Positions 13,272 to 23,229 of a DNA stretch of 42,868 nt are shown here, piece after piece. The DNA lies in contig SZXZ01000002.1 in assembly GCA_005843835.1 (NCBI GenBank), positions 1-42,868 of the forward strand. The letters run 5' to 3'. Position numbers and translations under genes: made by a program. This DNA comes from Chlorobium sp. (GTDB lineage Bacteria; Bacteroidota; Chlorobiia; Chlorobiales; Chlorobiaceae). Each line of letters opens with the position of its first letter. Position 1 is the stretch's first letter. Below the pieces are notes generated by a model, which saw only the letters and a program-made list of their open reading frames with translations, was not told the origin of the DNA and searched no databases.

Positions 13272-14417
13272 TTAACGGCCCTTGATCAGATGGTAAATGT
13301 TTTTAGAAAAAATTTTCATCTGGGTTGACCAGGGAGCCGGTACCATTTTTTTATAGAGGTAGGAGTCAAAGGTAATCCTTTGTACATCGTCGTCTGCACA
13401 TATTGCCACAAAACTCTCCCTCAACCGGTCATTGCGGTAGTACATTGCCTGCAAAACTTCAAGACCGAAAAATATCGGAGCATAAAGCTTTCGAAACTCA
13501 GTTTCATAGTTTCTGAGAGGAGTATTTTTTTTAAGATGTTCAATCATGGCTTGTGCTCCTAGCTTTCCGGAACGCATGGCAAAAAAAATACCCTCCCCGT
13601 TTGCCGGAGTTACCAGTCCTGCAGCATCACCCACGAGAATAGATTTCTCTGCAGTAAACGATTTACGAGGTTTCATCGGGATTTTAGCTGCCTCATCGAG
13701 ATAAGGCGTATCGGTAATACCTATTTTTTCAACAAAGCGTTTCTGGAGCGCCTTGATATTGTGCCTATGATCCTCAGTGCCGGTGCCTATGGCAAGGTGA
13801 TCCGCCTTGGGAAAAATCCAGCCGTAAAAGTCGGGAGAAACCTCGCCATCAAACCAGATCTCAACAATATCACTGAATTTCTGGATGGCAGGAGTGTATT
13901 TGAACCGTTGCTGCATTGCGATAACTTTCAGCTCATTGGGCGGAAAGTGCAGTTCATCAGCGGTTTTCGAGTTTGCTCCGTCAGCTCCAATAATTCTGTC
14001 AGCCTCAATTGGCGGCACTTTATTATTAAGAGTGGTAAGAACGTACCCCCCCCTGCCGGATGGCTGGATGGAAGTCACCAGTCCTTCAATAACGGCAGCT
14101 CCAGCTTTTTCAGCTTCAGAACGAAGATACTGGTCAAATTTTTCTCGTCGCACCATTCCGACATAGCCGTTCGGCATCCGCATGTCAATAATTCGTCCTT
14201 TCGGGGAGCGTGCTTTCATCCTTGAGAGCTTCTTTTCCACCAAGTAGGATGGAATAGTAAACTCTTCAATGAGTCCCAGGGGAATGGCACCTCCGCATGG
14301 TTTGACATTATCCAGGTTTCGCTCAATAAGAATTGTTGAGACACCTGCTTTTGACAGTTCTGCAGCAGCAACAGCTCCTGATGGGCCTCCCCCTATGACA
14401 GCAACATCGTAACGCAT
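13272..14417 (-). CDS. bchP: Geranylgeranyl reductase (BchP type)
   Basis: This flavoprotein reduces the geranylgeranyl chain to phytyl, expected on bacteriochlorophyll a or chlorophyll a of the reaction centre and FMO protein. The 381-residue protein begins with an FAD-binding Rossmann motif ([21 protein letters not shown], split here as [14 protein letters not shown] at 9-22). It has the family segments [17 protein letters not shown] and [16 protein letters not shown], and the second FAD motif [18 protein letters not shown]. The length is right for BchP/ChlP. A general digeranylgeranyl-lipid reductase is the alternative, but the GWIFPK and NVKPCGG motifs favour the pigment enzyme. It lies 33 bases after glyS and is followed with no gap by the DUF2499-DUF3593 gene. 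Confidence 0.85.
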   Translation of the reverse strand: MRYDVAVIGGGPSGAVAAAELSKAGVSTILIERNLDNVKPCGGAIPLGLIEEFTIPSYLVEKKLSRMKARSPKGRIIDMRMPNGYVGMVRREKFDQYLRSEAEKAGAAVIEGLVTSIQPSGRGGYVLTTLNNKVPPIEADRIIGADGANSKTADELHFPPNELKVIAMQQRFKYTPAIQKFSDIVEIWFDGEVSPDFYGWIFPKADHLAIGTGTEDHRHNIKALQKRFVEKIGITDTPYLDEAAKIPMKPRKSFTAEKSILVGDAAGLVTPANGEGIFFAMRSGKLGAQAMIEHLKKNTPLRNYETEFRKLYAPIFFGLEVLQAMYYRNDRLRESFVAICADDDVQRITFDSYLYKKMVPAPWSTQMKIFSKNIYHLIKGR

Positions 14418-14450
14418 TGTTATAAATAGTAATTAACCCGCATTCACTCT

Positions 14451-15923
14451 CTATTGCACAAGTTTTGAGCCGAGAAACTCACGAACTCTTGATATGTCAA
14501 TCCTTTCCTGAACAGCAGTATCCCGATAACGCACCGTTACCGTATTTTCTTCAAGCGTCTGGTGGTCAACAGTGACGCAGAAAGGGGTACCTATCTCATC
14601 CTGTCTCCGGTAGCGCTTGCCGATAGAACCGGCATCATCATACTGGACGAGCAAATCAGTGGAAAGCTCTTCACGCAGGGTTGCGGCAACTTCACCCATA
14701 CCACCCTTTTTCATGAGCGGCAGTATTGCGGCTTTTACCGGTGCAACTTTTGGCGACAGTCTCAGAACCACTCGCTCTTCACCGTCAACAGTATCCTCAG
14801 TGTAAGCATCAGCAATAAGCGCAAGAAAAAGACGGTCGCACCCGGCAGATGTTTCTACAACGTAGGGGATGTAACGCTCATTCGTGAGCTGGTCGATATA
14901 TTCCATATTCTTGCCCGAAAACTCCTGATGCTGTTTCAAGTCAAAATCAGTTCTCGAGTGAATGCCTTCAATTTCTTCGATCCCGAAAGGGAATTCAAAC
15001 TTAATGTCGTAGGCAAGGTCAGCATAATGCGCCAGCTTGTCGTGCTTGTACCAGTGCAGTTTTTCTTTGCTGATACCGAGAGAACTCGTGTACCAGTTAA
15101 AGCGCTCTTCTCGCCATGCTTCAAAGGCTTCAATCTGCGTACCCGGTTTCACAAAGTACTGCATTTCCATCTGCTCAAACTCAACCATACGGAATATGAA
15201 ATTGCCTTTCACAATCTCGTTACGAAACGCCTTGCCGATCTGTGCAATACCGAAAGGCACTTTCATGCGTGAGGATTCACGTACGTTATGAAAGTTTACA
15301 AATATACCCTGTGCTGTTTCAGGCCGAAGGTAGACTATACTCGAAGTATCAGCTACAGCACCCATATTGCACTGGAACATGAGGTTGAACTGACGTACTT
15401 CTGTCCAGTCTCCGGATCCGGTATCCTGCGCCTTTATTCCCTCAGCAATGATCAAGTCATAAAGTGCCCGGTTAGAATCCTTTGATCCTGCGACACCCTC
15501 ATACGTTGCCTGTACTCTGAGAGCATCATCATCCTTTCCGTCCCGACGAAGTTTTTCGATATGGTTTTCAATCAGATGGTCAGCACGGTAACGCCTCTTC
15601 GTCGTACGATCGTCAATCATAGGATCGTTAAAGCTCGATACATGCCCGGAAGCCTCCCAAACCCTTGGGTTCATCATAATCGAAGCATCAAGCCCGACAA
15701 TGTTCTGATGACGGCGCGTCATCGCATTCCACCACAAGTCCTTGATGTTTTTTTTCAGCTCACTTCCAAGAGGGCCATAATCAAAGCAGGATGACAACCC
15801 TTCATATATCTCTGAAGAGGGATAAATAAATCCTCGTCTTTTAGAGAGTGAGACCAATTTATGCATAACTTTATCAGGCGGCAGATTTACATTCTGCACC
15901 CGTTTCTGCTCAGAATTACTCAT
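14451..15923 (-). CDS. glyS: Glycyl-tRNA synthetase (single-chain, class II)
   Basis: This enzyme charges tRNA-Gly with glycine. The 490-residue protein is the alpha2 (eukaryote/Thermus-like) type, not the two-subunit glyQ/glyS type of many Gram-negatives. Seen are the N-terminal FIYPSSEIYEGLSSCFDYGP motif 1 region, the motif 2 sequences FRNEIVKGNFIFRMVEFEQ and YLRPETAQGIFVNF, motif 3 as ETSAGCDRLFLAL, and an anticodon-binding domain (about 385-490: PVKAAILPLM onwards). ATG at 15923. It is the first gene of an apparent minus-strand series with bchP and the DUF2499-DUF3593 gene. Confidence 0.93.
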   Translation of the reverse strand: MSNSEQKRVQNVNLPPDKVMHKLVSLSKRRGFIYPSSEIYEGLSSCFDYGPLGSELKKNIKDLWWNAMTRRHQNIVGLDASIMMNPRVWEASGHVSSFNDPMIDDRTTKRRYRADHLIENHIEKLRRDGKDDDALRVQATYEGVAGSKDSNRALYDLIIAEGIKAQDTGSGDWTEVRQFNLMFQCNMGAVADTSSIVYLRPETAQGIFVNFHNVRESSRMKVPFGIAQIGKAFRNEIVKGNFIFRMVEFEQMEMQYFVKPGTQIEAFEAWREERFNWYTSSLGISKEKLHWYKHDKLAHYADLAYDIKFEFPFGIEEIEGIHSRTDFDLKQHQEFSGKNMEYIDQLTNERYIPYVVETSAGCDRLFLALIADAYTEDTVDGEERVVLRLSPKVAPVKAAILPLMKKGGMGEVAATLREELSTDLLVQYDDAGSIGKRYRRQDEIGTPFCVTVDHQTLEENTVTVRYRDTAVQERIDISRVREFLGSKLVQ

Positions 15924-16095
15924 TATACAATCAAAATGTTATAAAAAAATCCACAGGGATTCCTGTTCATTTGGAGAAATGGAATATAAGAAACATAGGG
16001 GATAATCAGTGGAGAAGGCTGTCAGGAGATGGTTTTAAGGGTTTAAGCGATGTATTTTAGAAGTTGAATAGAGTTATTCATGTGATGAAATCATC

Positions 16096-16413
16096 TCAGC
16101 CGGTCTGAATTTCTGTTTTCAGAGAAATTTCTTCAAGAATAGAACTGACCCGTAAACATGAACTCATTTGGCCGAAATAGACAATGCTTCTGCCTCGGGT
16201 ATGGACCTCCCAGGTACAGTGCTCTGCTTTCTGACGGCTGCATTGTGTGGCTTTGATGATTTGATCAATAACCTCGTCAAATGAATGTTCTTCATCATTG
16301 AAAAGCACAACGCGGTAAGCATCAAGCGTGTCGGTACCTGAACTTTGTTCTGTCTTTTGTGCTTCAGGTGATGATGCGGAGGCGTCCCATCTGGATATAA
16401 GTGAGATGTTCAT
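16096..16413 (-). CDS. clpS: ATP-dependent Clp protease adaptor ClpS
   Basis: ClpS delivers N-end-rule substrates to the Clp protease. The 105-residue protein has a flexible N-terminal tail of about 30 residues and then the ClpS fold. [20 protein letters not shown] matches the binding-pocket region with the conserved N-D pair, and [13 protein letters not shown] carries the pocket His. The C-terminal part [14 protein letters not shown] is shorter and more divergent than in E. coli. A perfect TATAAT lies at 16415-16420 on this strand, only two bases before the ATG. If it is a real -10 box, the transcript would be leaderless or the start lies further downstream; no good -35 supports it. Confidence 0.82.
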   Translation of the reverse strand: MNISLISRWDASASSPEAQKTEQSSGTDTLDAYRVVLFNDEEHSFDEVIDQIIKATQCSRQKAEHCTWEVHTRGRSIVYFGQMSSCLRVSSILEEISLKTEIQTG

Positions 16414-16451
16414 GATTATACCGTGCTGGTGTTAAAAAACATAAAATAGGC

Positions 16452-16473
16452 ATTGCATCACCATAGATGCAAT
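16452..16473 (-). terminator. Hairpin between ldcA and clpS (rho-independent terminator)
   Basis: A perfect 8-bp stem ATTGCATC (16452-16459) and GATGCAAT (16466-16473) with a 6-base loop lies 8 bases past the stop of the LD-carboxypeptidase gene. On the minus strand it is followed by GCCTATTTTATGTTTTTT, a T-rich tail. It likely ends the ldcA message before clpS. Confidence 0.6.
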
Positions 16474-16481
16474 AGTCTTGG

Positions 16482-17429
16482 CTACTCTTCAATAACCGGT
16501 TCAAGTGCTCCTAACGAAAATGTACCGGCCTGAGATATTTGAACCTTGAATCGCCCTCCTACAGGTATAGTCATAAGATCAGGGATATGACCATAGGAAA
16601 GTCCCGCTAATGCAATTGCCTGATTGTTCAGTGTGCTGTAATAATCGAATACTCTCTTCATGCGTTCACTTTCTCCAATTTTTTCAGGCTCAGCTGTGAA
16701 CTGCCCGAACAGTATTGCATTGCAGTTTGAAAGAAGGTTAGCATTGGAAAGGTGGGAAAGCATACGGTCAATGCGGTATGCCGGCTCGTTAATGTCCTCA
16801 AGAAAAAGAAGGGTGTCTTTGAATGAAGGCAGAAATGGGGTTCCAATCATGGAGGAGAGCACAGAAAGGTTGCCTCCGATGAGCTGCCCCTCAGCCGATC
16901 CTTCTCTCATGCACGTTACGGTATGGTTTGTGTGGTTCTTAATCGACAAGGCATAGTTTCGGGAAGTGAGTATCCCCCAGAAATGTTCTTCAGTATAAGG
17001 TGTTGGAGCAAAGAGTTCCGTTGCCGCCATTGGGCCGGAAAAACTTATCAGTCCGGTTTTTGCGTAGAGGGCGAGCGAGAGAGCGGTAATATCAGAATAG
17101 CCTGCAAGGATTTTCGGGTTGGCTGCAATCAGGTTATAATCAATATTGTTAAGAAGTCGAGCAGCTCCTGCCCCGCCCCTTAGGCAGAATATGGCCTGAA
17201 CATTCCGGTCGCAGAACATTTCATGAATATCGTGAAGCTTTTCTCTGTCGGCTATTGCGGGGTCTGGATCGATACGGTTAAGATGGCACGAAAGCTTTAC
17301 CTTGTAACCGTTTTTTTCGAGATAGCTGACAGCCTGCCCGATTTTTTCAGGAAAAGCGCAATGTGAAGAAGGGGAGATGAGCCCAATGGTATCTCCTTTG
17401 CGCAGGGCTTTTGGTGTGAGATTTTTCAT
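16482..17429 (-). CDS. ldcA: LD-carboxypeptidase (peptidase S66, muramoyltetrapeptide carboxypeptidase)
   Basis: This enzyme removes the terminal D-Ala from tetrapeptide stems during murein recycling. Family marks are GDTIGLISPSSHC near the N-terminus, FCLRGGAGAARLLNNIDY, the nucleophile region ILAGYSDITALSLALY with the catalytic Ser, GPMAATELF, then LFLEDINEPAYRIDRML carrying the catalytic Glu, and the C-terminal GLSYGHIPDLMTIPVGGRF with the His. The frame is open to GTG 17450 and ATG 17444, but those starts lie inside the terminator hairpin after atpC, so I use the ATG at 17429 (MKNLTPKALRKGD, 315 residues), which fits the family start. Confidence 0.88.
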   Translation of the reverse strand: MKNLTPKALRKGDTIGLISPSSHCAFPEKIGQAVSYLEKNGYKVKLSCHLNRIDPDPAIADREKLHDIHEMFCDRNVQAIFCLRGGAGAARLLNNIDYNLIAANPKILAGYSDITALSLALYAKTGLISFSGPMAATELFAPTPYTEEHFWGILTSRNYALSIKNHTNHTVTCMREGSAEGQLIGGNLSVLSSMIGTPFLPSFKDTLLFLEDINEPAYRIDRMLSHLSNANLLSNCNAILFGQFTAEPEKIGESERMKRVFDYYSTLNNQAIALAGLSYGHIPDLMTIPVGGRFKVQISQAGTFSLGALEPVIEE

Positions 17430-17435
17430 AAAGCC

Positions 17436-17473
17436 AAAAAACATCAGCACCCGGTAAGGCGATGATGTTTTTT
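17436..17473. terminator. Bidirectional terminator downstream of atpC
   Basis: Arms AAAAAACATCA (17436-17446) and TGATGTTTTTT (17463-17473) are perfectly complementary over 11 bases. The inner loop can pair further (CGCC with GGTG, one G-U). Read on the minus strand it ends the atpD-atpC message 17 bases after the atpC stop with a run of six T. It also overlaps two upstream candidate starts of the LD-carboxypeptidase gene. Confidence 0.75.
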
Positions 17474-17489
17474 AATCATTGGCATGAAA

Positions 17490-17756
17490 TCAGGAAATAT
17501 TTTCAGTCAACAGAATAGCTTTGTTGCTGCTGACTTCAAAAAAACCGTCTGAGATGGAGAACGATTGTTCGGTGCGATCCGGCAAGGCAATTTTAACCTT
17601 GCCTGTATTCAGGGAGGAAAGAAAAGGGGCATGGTTTTTCAGAATCTGAAATTGCCCATTTTCACCCGGTGCTGTTACGCTTACAACCTCCCCTGAAAAA
17701 TAAAGCTTCTGGGGAGTGACGATCTCTATATTGAATCCTTTATCGGAATTCGCCAT
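17490..17756 (-). CDS. atpC: F-type ATP synthase epsilon subunit, short form
   Basis: Epsilon is part of the central rotor stalk of F1. The protein has only 88 residues and consists of the N-terminal beta-sandwich domain ([32 protein letters not shown], cited here by its start and end only: [13 protein letters not shown] at about 8-20 and [20 protein letters not shown]). The C-terminal two-helix domain, which makes typical epsilon about 130-140 residues and acts as an inhibitory brake in many bacteria, is absent. The stop is natural and followed by a strong terminator, so this looks like a true short form, not a broken gene; short epsilon proteins are known in green sulfur bacteria. It starts 14 bases after the atpD stop. 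Confidence 0.92.
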   Translation of the reverse strand: MANSDKGFNIEIVTPQKLYFSGEVVSVTAPGENGQFQILKNHAPFLSSLNTGKVKIALPDRTEQSFSISDGFFEVSSNKAILLTENIS

Positions 17757-17770
17757 GGTTTTTGCTTGGT

Positions 17771-19180
<1,410 letters not shown>

Positions 19181-19299
19181 TTATTGAGTAATCAAACGTT
19201 GAGGCTTCCATTCATTTCATGCGAAATTGCATGGCTGCCTTTTTTTAACCGGGTAACATGAATCAGATCGTCCCTTCGGTAATGGTAGTTCAGGATACG

Positions 19300-19372
19300 A
19301 GCCACCTGCGGGAGTCGAACCCACGACCTACTATTTACGAAACAGTTGCTCTACCAACTGAGCTAAGGTGGC
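19300..19372 (-). tRNA. tRNA-Thr, anticodon CGU
   Basis: On the minus strand a full cloverleaf folds: acceptor GCCACCT with AGGTGGC (7 bp), D-arm GCTC/GAGC with loop AGTTGGTA, anticodon stem ACTGT/ATAGT (one G-U pair) around loop TTCGTAA with anticodon CGT, 5-base variable loop, and T-arm GTGGG/CCCGC around TTCGACT. The discriminator is T (U) and no CCA is encoded. It reads threonine codon ACG. Confidence 0.96.
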
Positions 19373-19398
19373 CTCAGCGTATAAAAAAATCAAGCCCA

Positions 19399-19427
19399 AA
19401 TATAATTTTTTTGATAGAGAAACACAA
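19399..19427 (-). promoter_or_regulatory. Predicted sigma-70 type promoter of tRNA-Thr
   Basis: On the minus strand a TTGTGT (-35, 19422-19427) and a TATATT (-10, 19399-19404) are spaced by 17 bases. Transcription would start about 20 bases before the tRNA 5' end. The -10 is good and the -35 fair. It is the only such pair I found in the spacer up to the tlpA-like gene. Confidence 0.4.
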
Positions 19428-19537
19428 AGATAAATACATTCCTTTTATTAGCGGTCCAAAATAAAGAAGAATTGTATATTATGGAGATAAATTCGTTGAT
19501 ACAATTAATTTTTTCACAGAACTGTAGTTAATAGTTG

Positions 19538-20080
19538 ATGAATATGGTTAGATATTCCATACGGGTATTTGCAGTGAGTTGCTTTTTATTAGCGGCTTTA
19601 GCGACAAAGCTTGTCGCCGCTCCTCTTGCTGAGGCTGCTCCGCCGGCACCGGCTTTTTCCGTTGTTTCTCTTGATGGAAAAACAATCGGTTCAGTCAACC
19701 TTACTGGCACAACCTATATCATTAATTTCTTCGCTTCATGGTGCCCGCCCTGCAGATCTGAGATCCCCGATATGGTTGCCCTTCAGAATCGCTATGGGCG
19801 CAAAGGGTTTACCTTTATAGGGGTTGCTGTAAATGAAACTGAACCGACTATCCGTGAGTTCATCAAAAAAAATAAAATTACCTATCCCGTTGTAATGGCT
19901 AACGAGCAGGTAGTCAATGCGTTCAGTAGATTTATTGATGGAGGTATCAGGGCAATACCAACCTCTTTTGTTGTTAACTCTTCAGGACGGATTACCCAGG
20001 TTATTACCGGGGCAAGAAGTTTAGAGGTATTTGAAAAAATTATTCTTGATACGAGCAAGAAGCATAGACCCTTGAAATAA
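19538..20080 (+). CDS. TlpA/ResA-like thioredoxin-fold protein
   Basis: This is an exported thiol-disulfide oxidoreductase of about 180 residues. It has an N-terminal signal peptide (about 1-32, with a hydrophobic stretch VFAVSCFLLAALATKLVAA) and a thioredoxin domain with the CxxC site in FFASWCPPCRSEIPDM and the cis-Pro loop in GGIRAIPTSFVV. This layout is typical of TlpA/ResA proteins, which reduce protein disulfides in the periplasm, often for cytochrome c maturation; the specific partner here is not visible. The start could be TTG 19535, ATG 19538 or ATG 19544; none has a good ribosome binding site. A terminator follows at 20153-20189. Confidence 0.85.
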   Translation: MNMVRYSIRVFAVSCFLLAALATKLVAAPLAEAAPPAPAFSVVSLDGKTIGSVNLTGTTYIINFFASWCPPCRSEIPDMVALQNRYGRKGFTFIGVAVNETEPTIREFIKKNKITYPVVMANEQVVNAFSRFIDGGIRAIPTSFVVNSSGRITQVITGARSLEVFEKIILDTSKKHRPLK

Positions 20081-20152
20081 TACCCTCATTTCATGATTGA
20101 TGGTTTTCAGGTCAGGATGATCTGTAACATCCCGACATATATTTCTCCTTTT

Positions 20153-20189
20153 AACGTCTGTAGCCAGTGGTGGGTGCGGACGTTTTTTT
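20153..20189 (+). terminator. Rho-independent terminator after the TlpA-like gene
   Basis: Arms AACGTCTG (20153-20160) and CGGACGTT (20177-20184) pair over 8 bases with one G-U pair, followed by seven T in total ending at 20189. The loop is 16 bases. It lies 33 bases upstream of the pckG start, so a leader attenuator is an alternative, but no second competing stem is evident. Confidence 0.5.
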
Positions 20190-20221
20190 GTATAACCCTA
20201 TAGATAACGAAAGAAAAGATT

Positions 20222-22087
20222 ATGAGCTTACTTCAAATTAATCCTCCGGATTATGTGAAAAACAAAAAACTGATCCAGTGGGTTCAAGAAACCGCTGATC
20301 GGTGCCGTCCGAGTTCTATACACTGGTGTGATGGCTCCCAGGAAGAGTATGACCTTCTGTGTCAGCAGATGGTAGATAATGGCACGTTCATTAAGCTTTC
20401 TGAAGAAAAACGCCCTAACAGCTATCTTTGCCGCTCTGACCCGAGCGACGTGGCAAGAGTTGAGGATAGGACTTATATCTGCAGTCTTCGCAGACAGGAC
20501 GCTGGCCCGACAAACAATTGGGTCGCACCAAAAGAGATGAAAGAGACTCTCAATCAGCTGTTCGACGGTTGTATGGCTGGTAGAACCATGTATGTCATAC
20601 CTTTCAGCATGGGACCTCTCGGATCACCTATTGCTCATATTGGTGTCGAAATATCTGATTCACCTTACGTTGTCACCAACATGCGTATCATGACGCGAAT
20701 GGGATATAAAGTCATGGAACTGCTCGGTGAAACCAAAGACTTTGTTCCTTGTCTCCACTCAGTGGGCGCTCCGCTTGAGCCAGGTGCAATAGATGTTTCA
20801 TGGCCTTGCAATGACAAGAAGTATATCGTTCATTTCCCTGAAGAGCGGTTGATTGTATCTTATGGTAGCGGCTACGGCGGAAATGCCCTTCTTGGCAAAA
20901 AATGCTTTGCGTTACGCATTGCCTCGTCAATGGCCCGTGATGAAGGATGGCTTGCAGAGCACATGCTGATTCTTGGTGTTGAATCTCCAAAAGGTGAAAA
21001 AACTTATGTTGGAGCAGCATTCCCGAGTGCTTGCGGTAAAACGAATTTTGCAATGCTTATACCACCCCAGACATTTGAGGGCTGGAAAGTAACAACTATT
21101 GGAGACGATATTGCGTGGATCAAACCTGGCGAAGATGGTCGTCTTCATGCTATCAATCCTGAATATGGCTTTTTTGGTGTTGCACCTGGCACGTCGGACA
21201 AATCCAATCCGAATGCTATGGCTACACTTGCGAAGAACTGTATCTTCACCAATGTCGCCATGACTCCGGACGGAGATGTATGGTGGGAAGGCATGACTGA
21301 CGAAGCTCCTGAGGAACTTATTGATTGGCAGGGTAATAGATGGACCCCCGATTGTGGACGTGTTTCATCTCATCCTAATGCCCGCTTTACTTCACCTGCA
21401 AGCCAGTGTCCATCGCTTGACCCTGATTGGGAAAATCCTAAGGGCGTGCCGATCAGTGCGTTTATTTTTGGTGGTCGACGCGGAGATACTGTTCCTCTTG
21501 TGTATCAGTCTGCAAACTGGAATTTCGGTGTATATCTTGCAGCAACTATGGGTTCAGAAAAGACCGCTGCAGCAGCAGGCAAGATAGGTGAAGTCCGTCG
21601 CGATCCTTTTGCCATGATTCCTTTCTGCGGCTACCATATGGGTGATTATTTCAATCACTGGCTCCATGTTGGTCGTACACTGCAGGAGCCACCGAGAATA
21701 TTCGGTGTTAACTGGTTCCGCAAAGATGAAAACGGAAAGTTCCTATGGCCAGGTTTCGGCGATAATATGCGTGTTCTGAAATGGATTGTTGATCGTGTCC
21801 GTGGAAATGCAGCAGCTGTTGAAAGTCCGCTTGGCTGGATGCCTAAGTATGATTCAATAGACTGGACAGGTCTTGATGAAATGACTTCAGAGAAGTTTTC
21901 GAAACTGATGTCTGTTGACCGTGAAGCCTGGAAAAAGGAACTTCTTTCGCATGAAGAGCTTTTTGCTATGATTTACGACAGGTTGCCTAAAGAGTTCACT
22001 CACATCCGTGAACTGATGCTCTCTACGCTCTGGATGTCCCCCGAGCATTGGTCGATGGCTCCGGAAGATTATACACTCGATACCTGA
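20222..22087 (+). CDS. pckG: Phosphoenolpyruvate carboxykinase (GTP)
   Basis: This enzyme interconverts oxaloacetate + GTP and PEP + CO2 + GDP. In an organism with a reductive TCA cycle it can link C4 acids and PEP. The 621-residue protein has the normal length of the GTP class. The class-specific P-loop is [13 protein letters not shown] at about 266-278, followed by [17 protein letters not shown], the FGVAPGTS stretch, and [16 protein letters not shown], the conserved GGRR segment of the family. ATG at 20222 is preceded by AACGAAAGAAAAGA, a weak ribosome binding site. A long inverted repeat terminates it. Confidence 0.95.
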   Translation: MSLLQINPPDYVKNKKLIQWVQETADRCRPSSIHWCDGSQEEYDLLCQQMVDNGTFIKLSEEKRPNSYLCRSDPSDVARVEDRTYICSLRRQDAGPTNNWVAPKEMKETLNQLFDGCMAGRTMYVIPFSMGPLGSPIAHIGVEISDSPYVVTNMRIMTRMGYKVMELLGETKDFVPCLHSVGAPLEPGAIDVSWPCNDKKYIVHFPEERLIVSYGSGYGGNALLGKKCFALRIASSMARDEGWLAEHMLILGVESPKGEKTYVGAAFPSACGKTNFAMLIPPQTFEGWKVTTIGDDIAWIKPGEDGRLHAINPEYGFFGVAPGTSDKSNPNAMATLAKNCIFTNVAMTPDGDVWWEGMTDEAPEELIDWQGNRWTPDCGRVSSHPNARFTSPASQCPSLDPDWENPKGVPISAFIFGGRRGDTVPLVYQSANWNFGVYLAATMGSEKTAAAAGKIGEVRRDPFAMIPFCGYHMGDYFNHWLHVGRTLQEPPRIFGVNWFRKDENGKFLWPGFGDNMRVLKWIVDRVRGNAAAVESPLGWMPKYDSIDWTGLDEMTSEKFSKLMSVDREAWKKELLSHEELFAMIYDRLPKEFTHIRELMLSTLWMSPEHWSMAPEDYTLDT

Positions 22088-22100
22088 TTACGGTTACAAG

Positions 22101-22142
22101 AATAACAAAAAAGGCACCTTTAGAGGTGCCTTTTTTGTTATT
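22101..22142. terminator. Bidirectional terminator between pckG and the dodecin gene
   Basis: A perfect inverted repeat: AATAACAAAAAAGGCACCT (22101-22119) and AGGTGCCTTTTTTGTTATT (22124-22142), 19 bp per arm around a 4-base loop. It has an A-run before and a T-run after the GC-rich core, so it works for both convergent genes (pckG plus strand, dodecin minus strand). Confidence 0.88.
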
Positions 22143-22159
22143 AACTCAATATATAACCG

Positions 22160-22372
22160 TCAATTATCGTCAAGGGTAAAGCCGATTTTTACTGTAACCT
22201 GCCAGTATGCAATTTTCTGGTTTTCAACGTGACAGCGAGTCTCTAATACCTCAACCCACTTGATATTTCTTATCGATTCTGCTGCTTTCGTAACAGCATT
22301 ATTGACAGCTTCTTCAATGCTTGTAGGTGAGGAGCCTACAATTTCAAGTTTCTTATAAATATGAGCGCCCAT
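22160..22372 (-). CDS. Dodecin family flavin-binding protein
   Basis: Dodecin is a 12-subunit shell protein that binds flavins (in some species CoA), giving storage or photoprotection. The 70-residue protein matches the family in length and pattern: KKLEIVGSSPTSIEEAVNNA, then AAESIRNIKWVEVLETRCHV with the flavin-stacking Trp, and YWQVTVKIGFTLDD at the end, with the usual Gln. ATG at 22372. It is a single gene ended by the shared terminator. Confidence 0.93.
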   Translation of the reverse strand: MGAHIYKKLEIVGSSPTSIEEAVNNAVTKAAESIRNIKWVEVLETRCHVENQKIAYWQVTVKIGFTLDDN

Positions 22373-22548
22373 GTCGTATCGCAGTTTTAGTGTTTTAATA
22401 AAATAAGTTACGTAATAGAATATGTATGTGTCAGATCGACTTCTATATTAGCAATTCAGGCGAAATCTTCAAAAAACCTTTCTTTGCAAAAAAATGCCGG
22501 CTGAAAATGATAGGACAAAGATAGAGGTGAAAAACGTGGGTGGGTGCG

Positions 22549-22585
22549 GCCCGAAACAATCGTTAAACTCATGATTGTTTCGGGC
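22549..22585 (-). terminator. Long perfect hairpin downstream of the GPR1/FUN34/YaaH gene
   Basis: Arms GCCCGAAACAATC (22549-22561) and GATTGTTTCGGGC (22573-22585) form a 13-bp perfect stem with an 11-base loop, 15 bases beyond the stop of the minus-strand transporter gene. There is no T-run directly at the stem; the nearest (GTTTTT) lies about 14 bases further on. A factor-assisted terminator or an mRNA 3' stabiliser are both possible. Confidence 0.5.
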
Positions 22586-22600
22586 AATAAGAAGTTGATA

Positions 22601-23146
22601 TTACAGTCCCAGAGAGTGGAGAAGCAGCGGAACTGCGCAGATTGCAATAGCGATGTTAGTTGCACCGCAGATTTTCGTGATAAGTGCGTTATGTTTGTAC
22701 CAGGAAAACGGAAGAAGAATCGTCAGCACGTTGATGAGCAGCAGAACTGTTCCTAATGGCCATATTTTTCCAATCATGATAGCTTTGTAACTGAAGACAG
22801 CAGTCATGAAAAAGATGCCGAGAAAAAGATGGGCATAAATCTTCTTGTCACCGGGATTGTAAAAATGCATGGCCACAACAACCCAGAACAGTCCGTATGT
22901 GGCAAAAATGGTCCCAATATAAATTCTTGCTTCCGGGGGCATGCCAACATCAAACAGGTAAAGACAGGCTGCGGTGAAAAGCTGCGCAACGCCACCAAAA
23001 TAAAGGGCGATATGTGCAAGATTTCTGCCTAACTTTGCATGATCAGTATCTTTGTCAAGCCCAAATCCCAACTGTTCAAGGCCGAACACCCAGACAGTTA
23101 CGATAAGTCCAAATAACCCGATAGCTTCCGGATTAACAACACTCAT
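22601..23146 (-). CDS. GPR1/FUN34/YaaH (AceTr) family membrane protein
   Basis: This is a predicted six-helix inner-membrane channel or transporter of the acetate/succinate-type AceTr family. The 181-residue protein begins MSVVNPEAIGLFGLIVTVWVF with the family-typical N-P-x-x-x-G-L motif, then FGGVAQLFTAACLYLFDV, IFATYGLFWVVVAMHF and AHLFLGIFFMTAVFS, matching the order of helices in YaaH/SatP. Substrate is not certain; acetate uptake fits green sulfur bacteria, which co-assimilate it in the light. The ATG at 23146 is preceded by AAAGGAGAT at good spacing, so I reject the longer upstream frame to 23197. Two inverted repeats lie upstream and may be operators. Confidence 0.82.
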   Translation of the reverse strand: MSVVNPEAIGLFGLIVTVWVFGLEQLGFGLDKDTDHAKLGRNLAHIALYFGGVAQLFTAACLYLFDVGMPPEARIYIGTIFATYGLFWVVVAMHFYNPGDKKIYAHLFLGIFFMTAVFSYKAIMIGKIWPLGTVLLLINVLTILLPFSWYKHNALITKICGATNIAIAICAVPLLLHSLGL

Positions 23147-23187
23147 TGATAGATCTCCTTTTTTGGTTAGGTAAATTATTTCAAAAT

Positions 23188-23219
23188 ACCAATGCAATTA
23201 TAACGGTGACGGCATTGGT
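23188..23219. promoter_or_regulatory. Inverted repeat upstream of the AceTr-family gene (possible operator)
   Basis: Arms ACCAATGC (23188-23195) and GCATTGGT (23212-23219) are perfectly complementary with a 16-base spacer, about 42 bases before the transporter start codon. The spacing places the arms about two helical turns apart, as for a dimeric regulator. No regulator is encoded nearby. Confidence 0.35.
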
Positions 23220-23229
23220 GGCGTTAATG

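Noticed and set aside
13761-15485. Long plus-strand frames opposite bchP and glyS
   Set aside because: They are antisense shadows of well-recognised genes, without domains of their own.
20166-22550. Shared string TGGGTGCGG near two hairpins
   Set aside because: A 9-base match in two spacers is expected by chance and has no shared structure around it.
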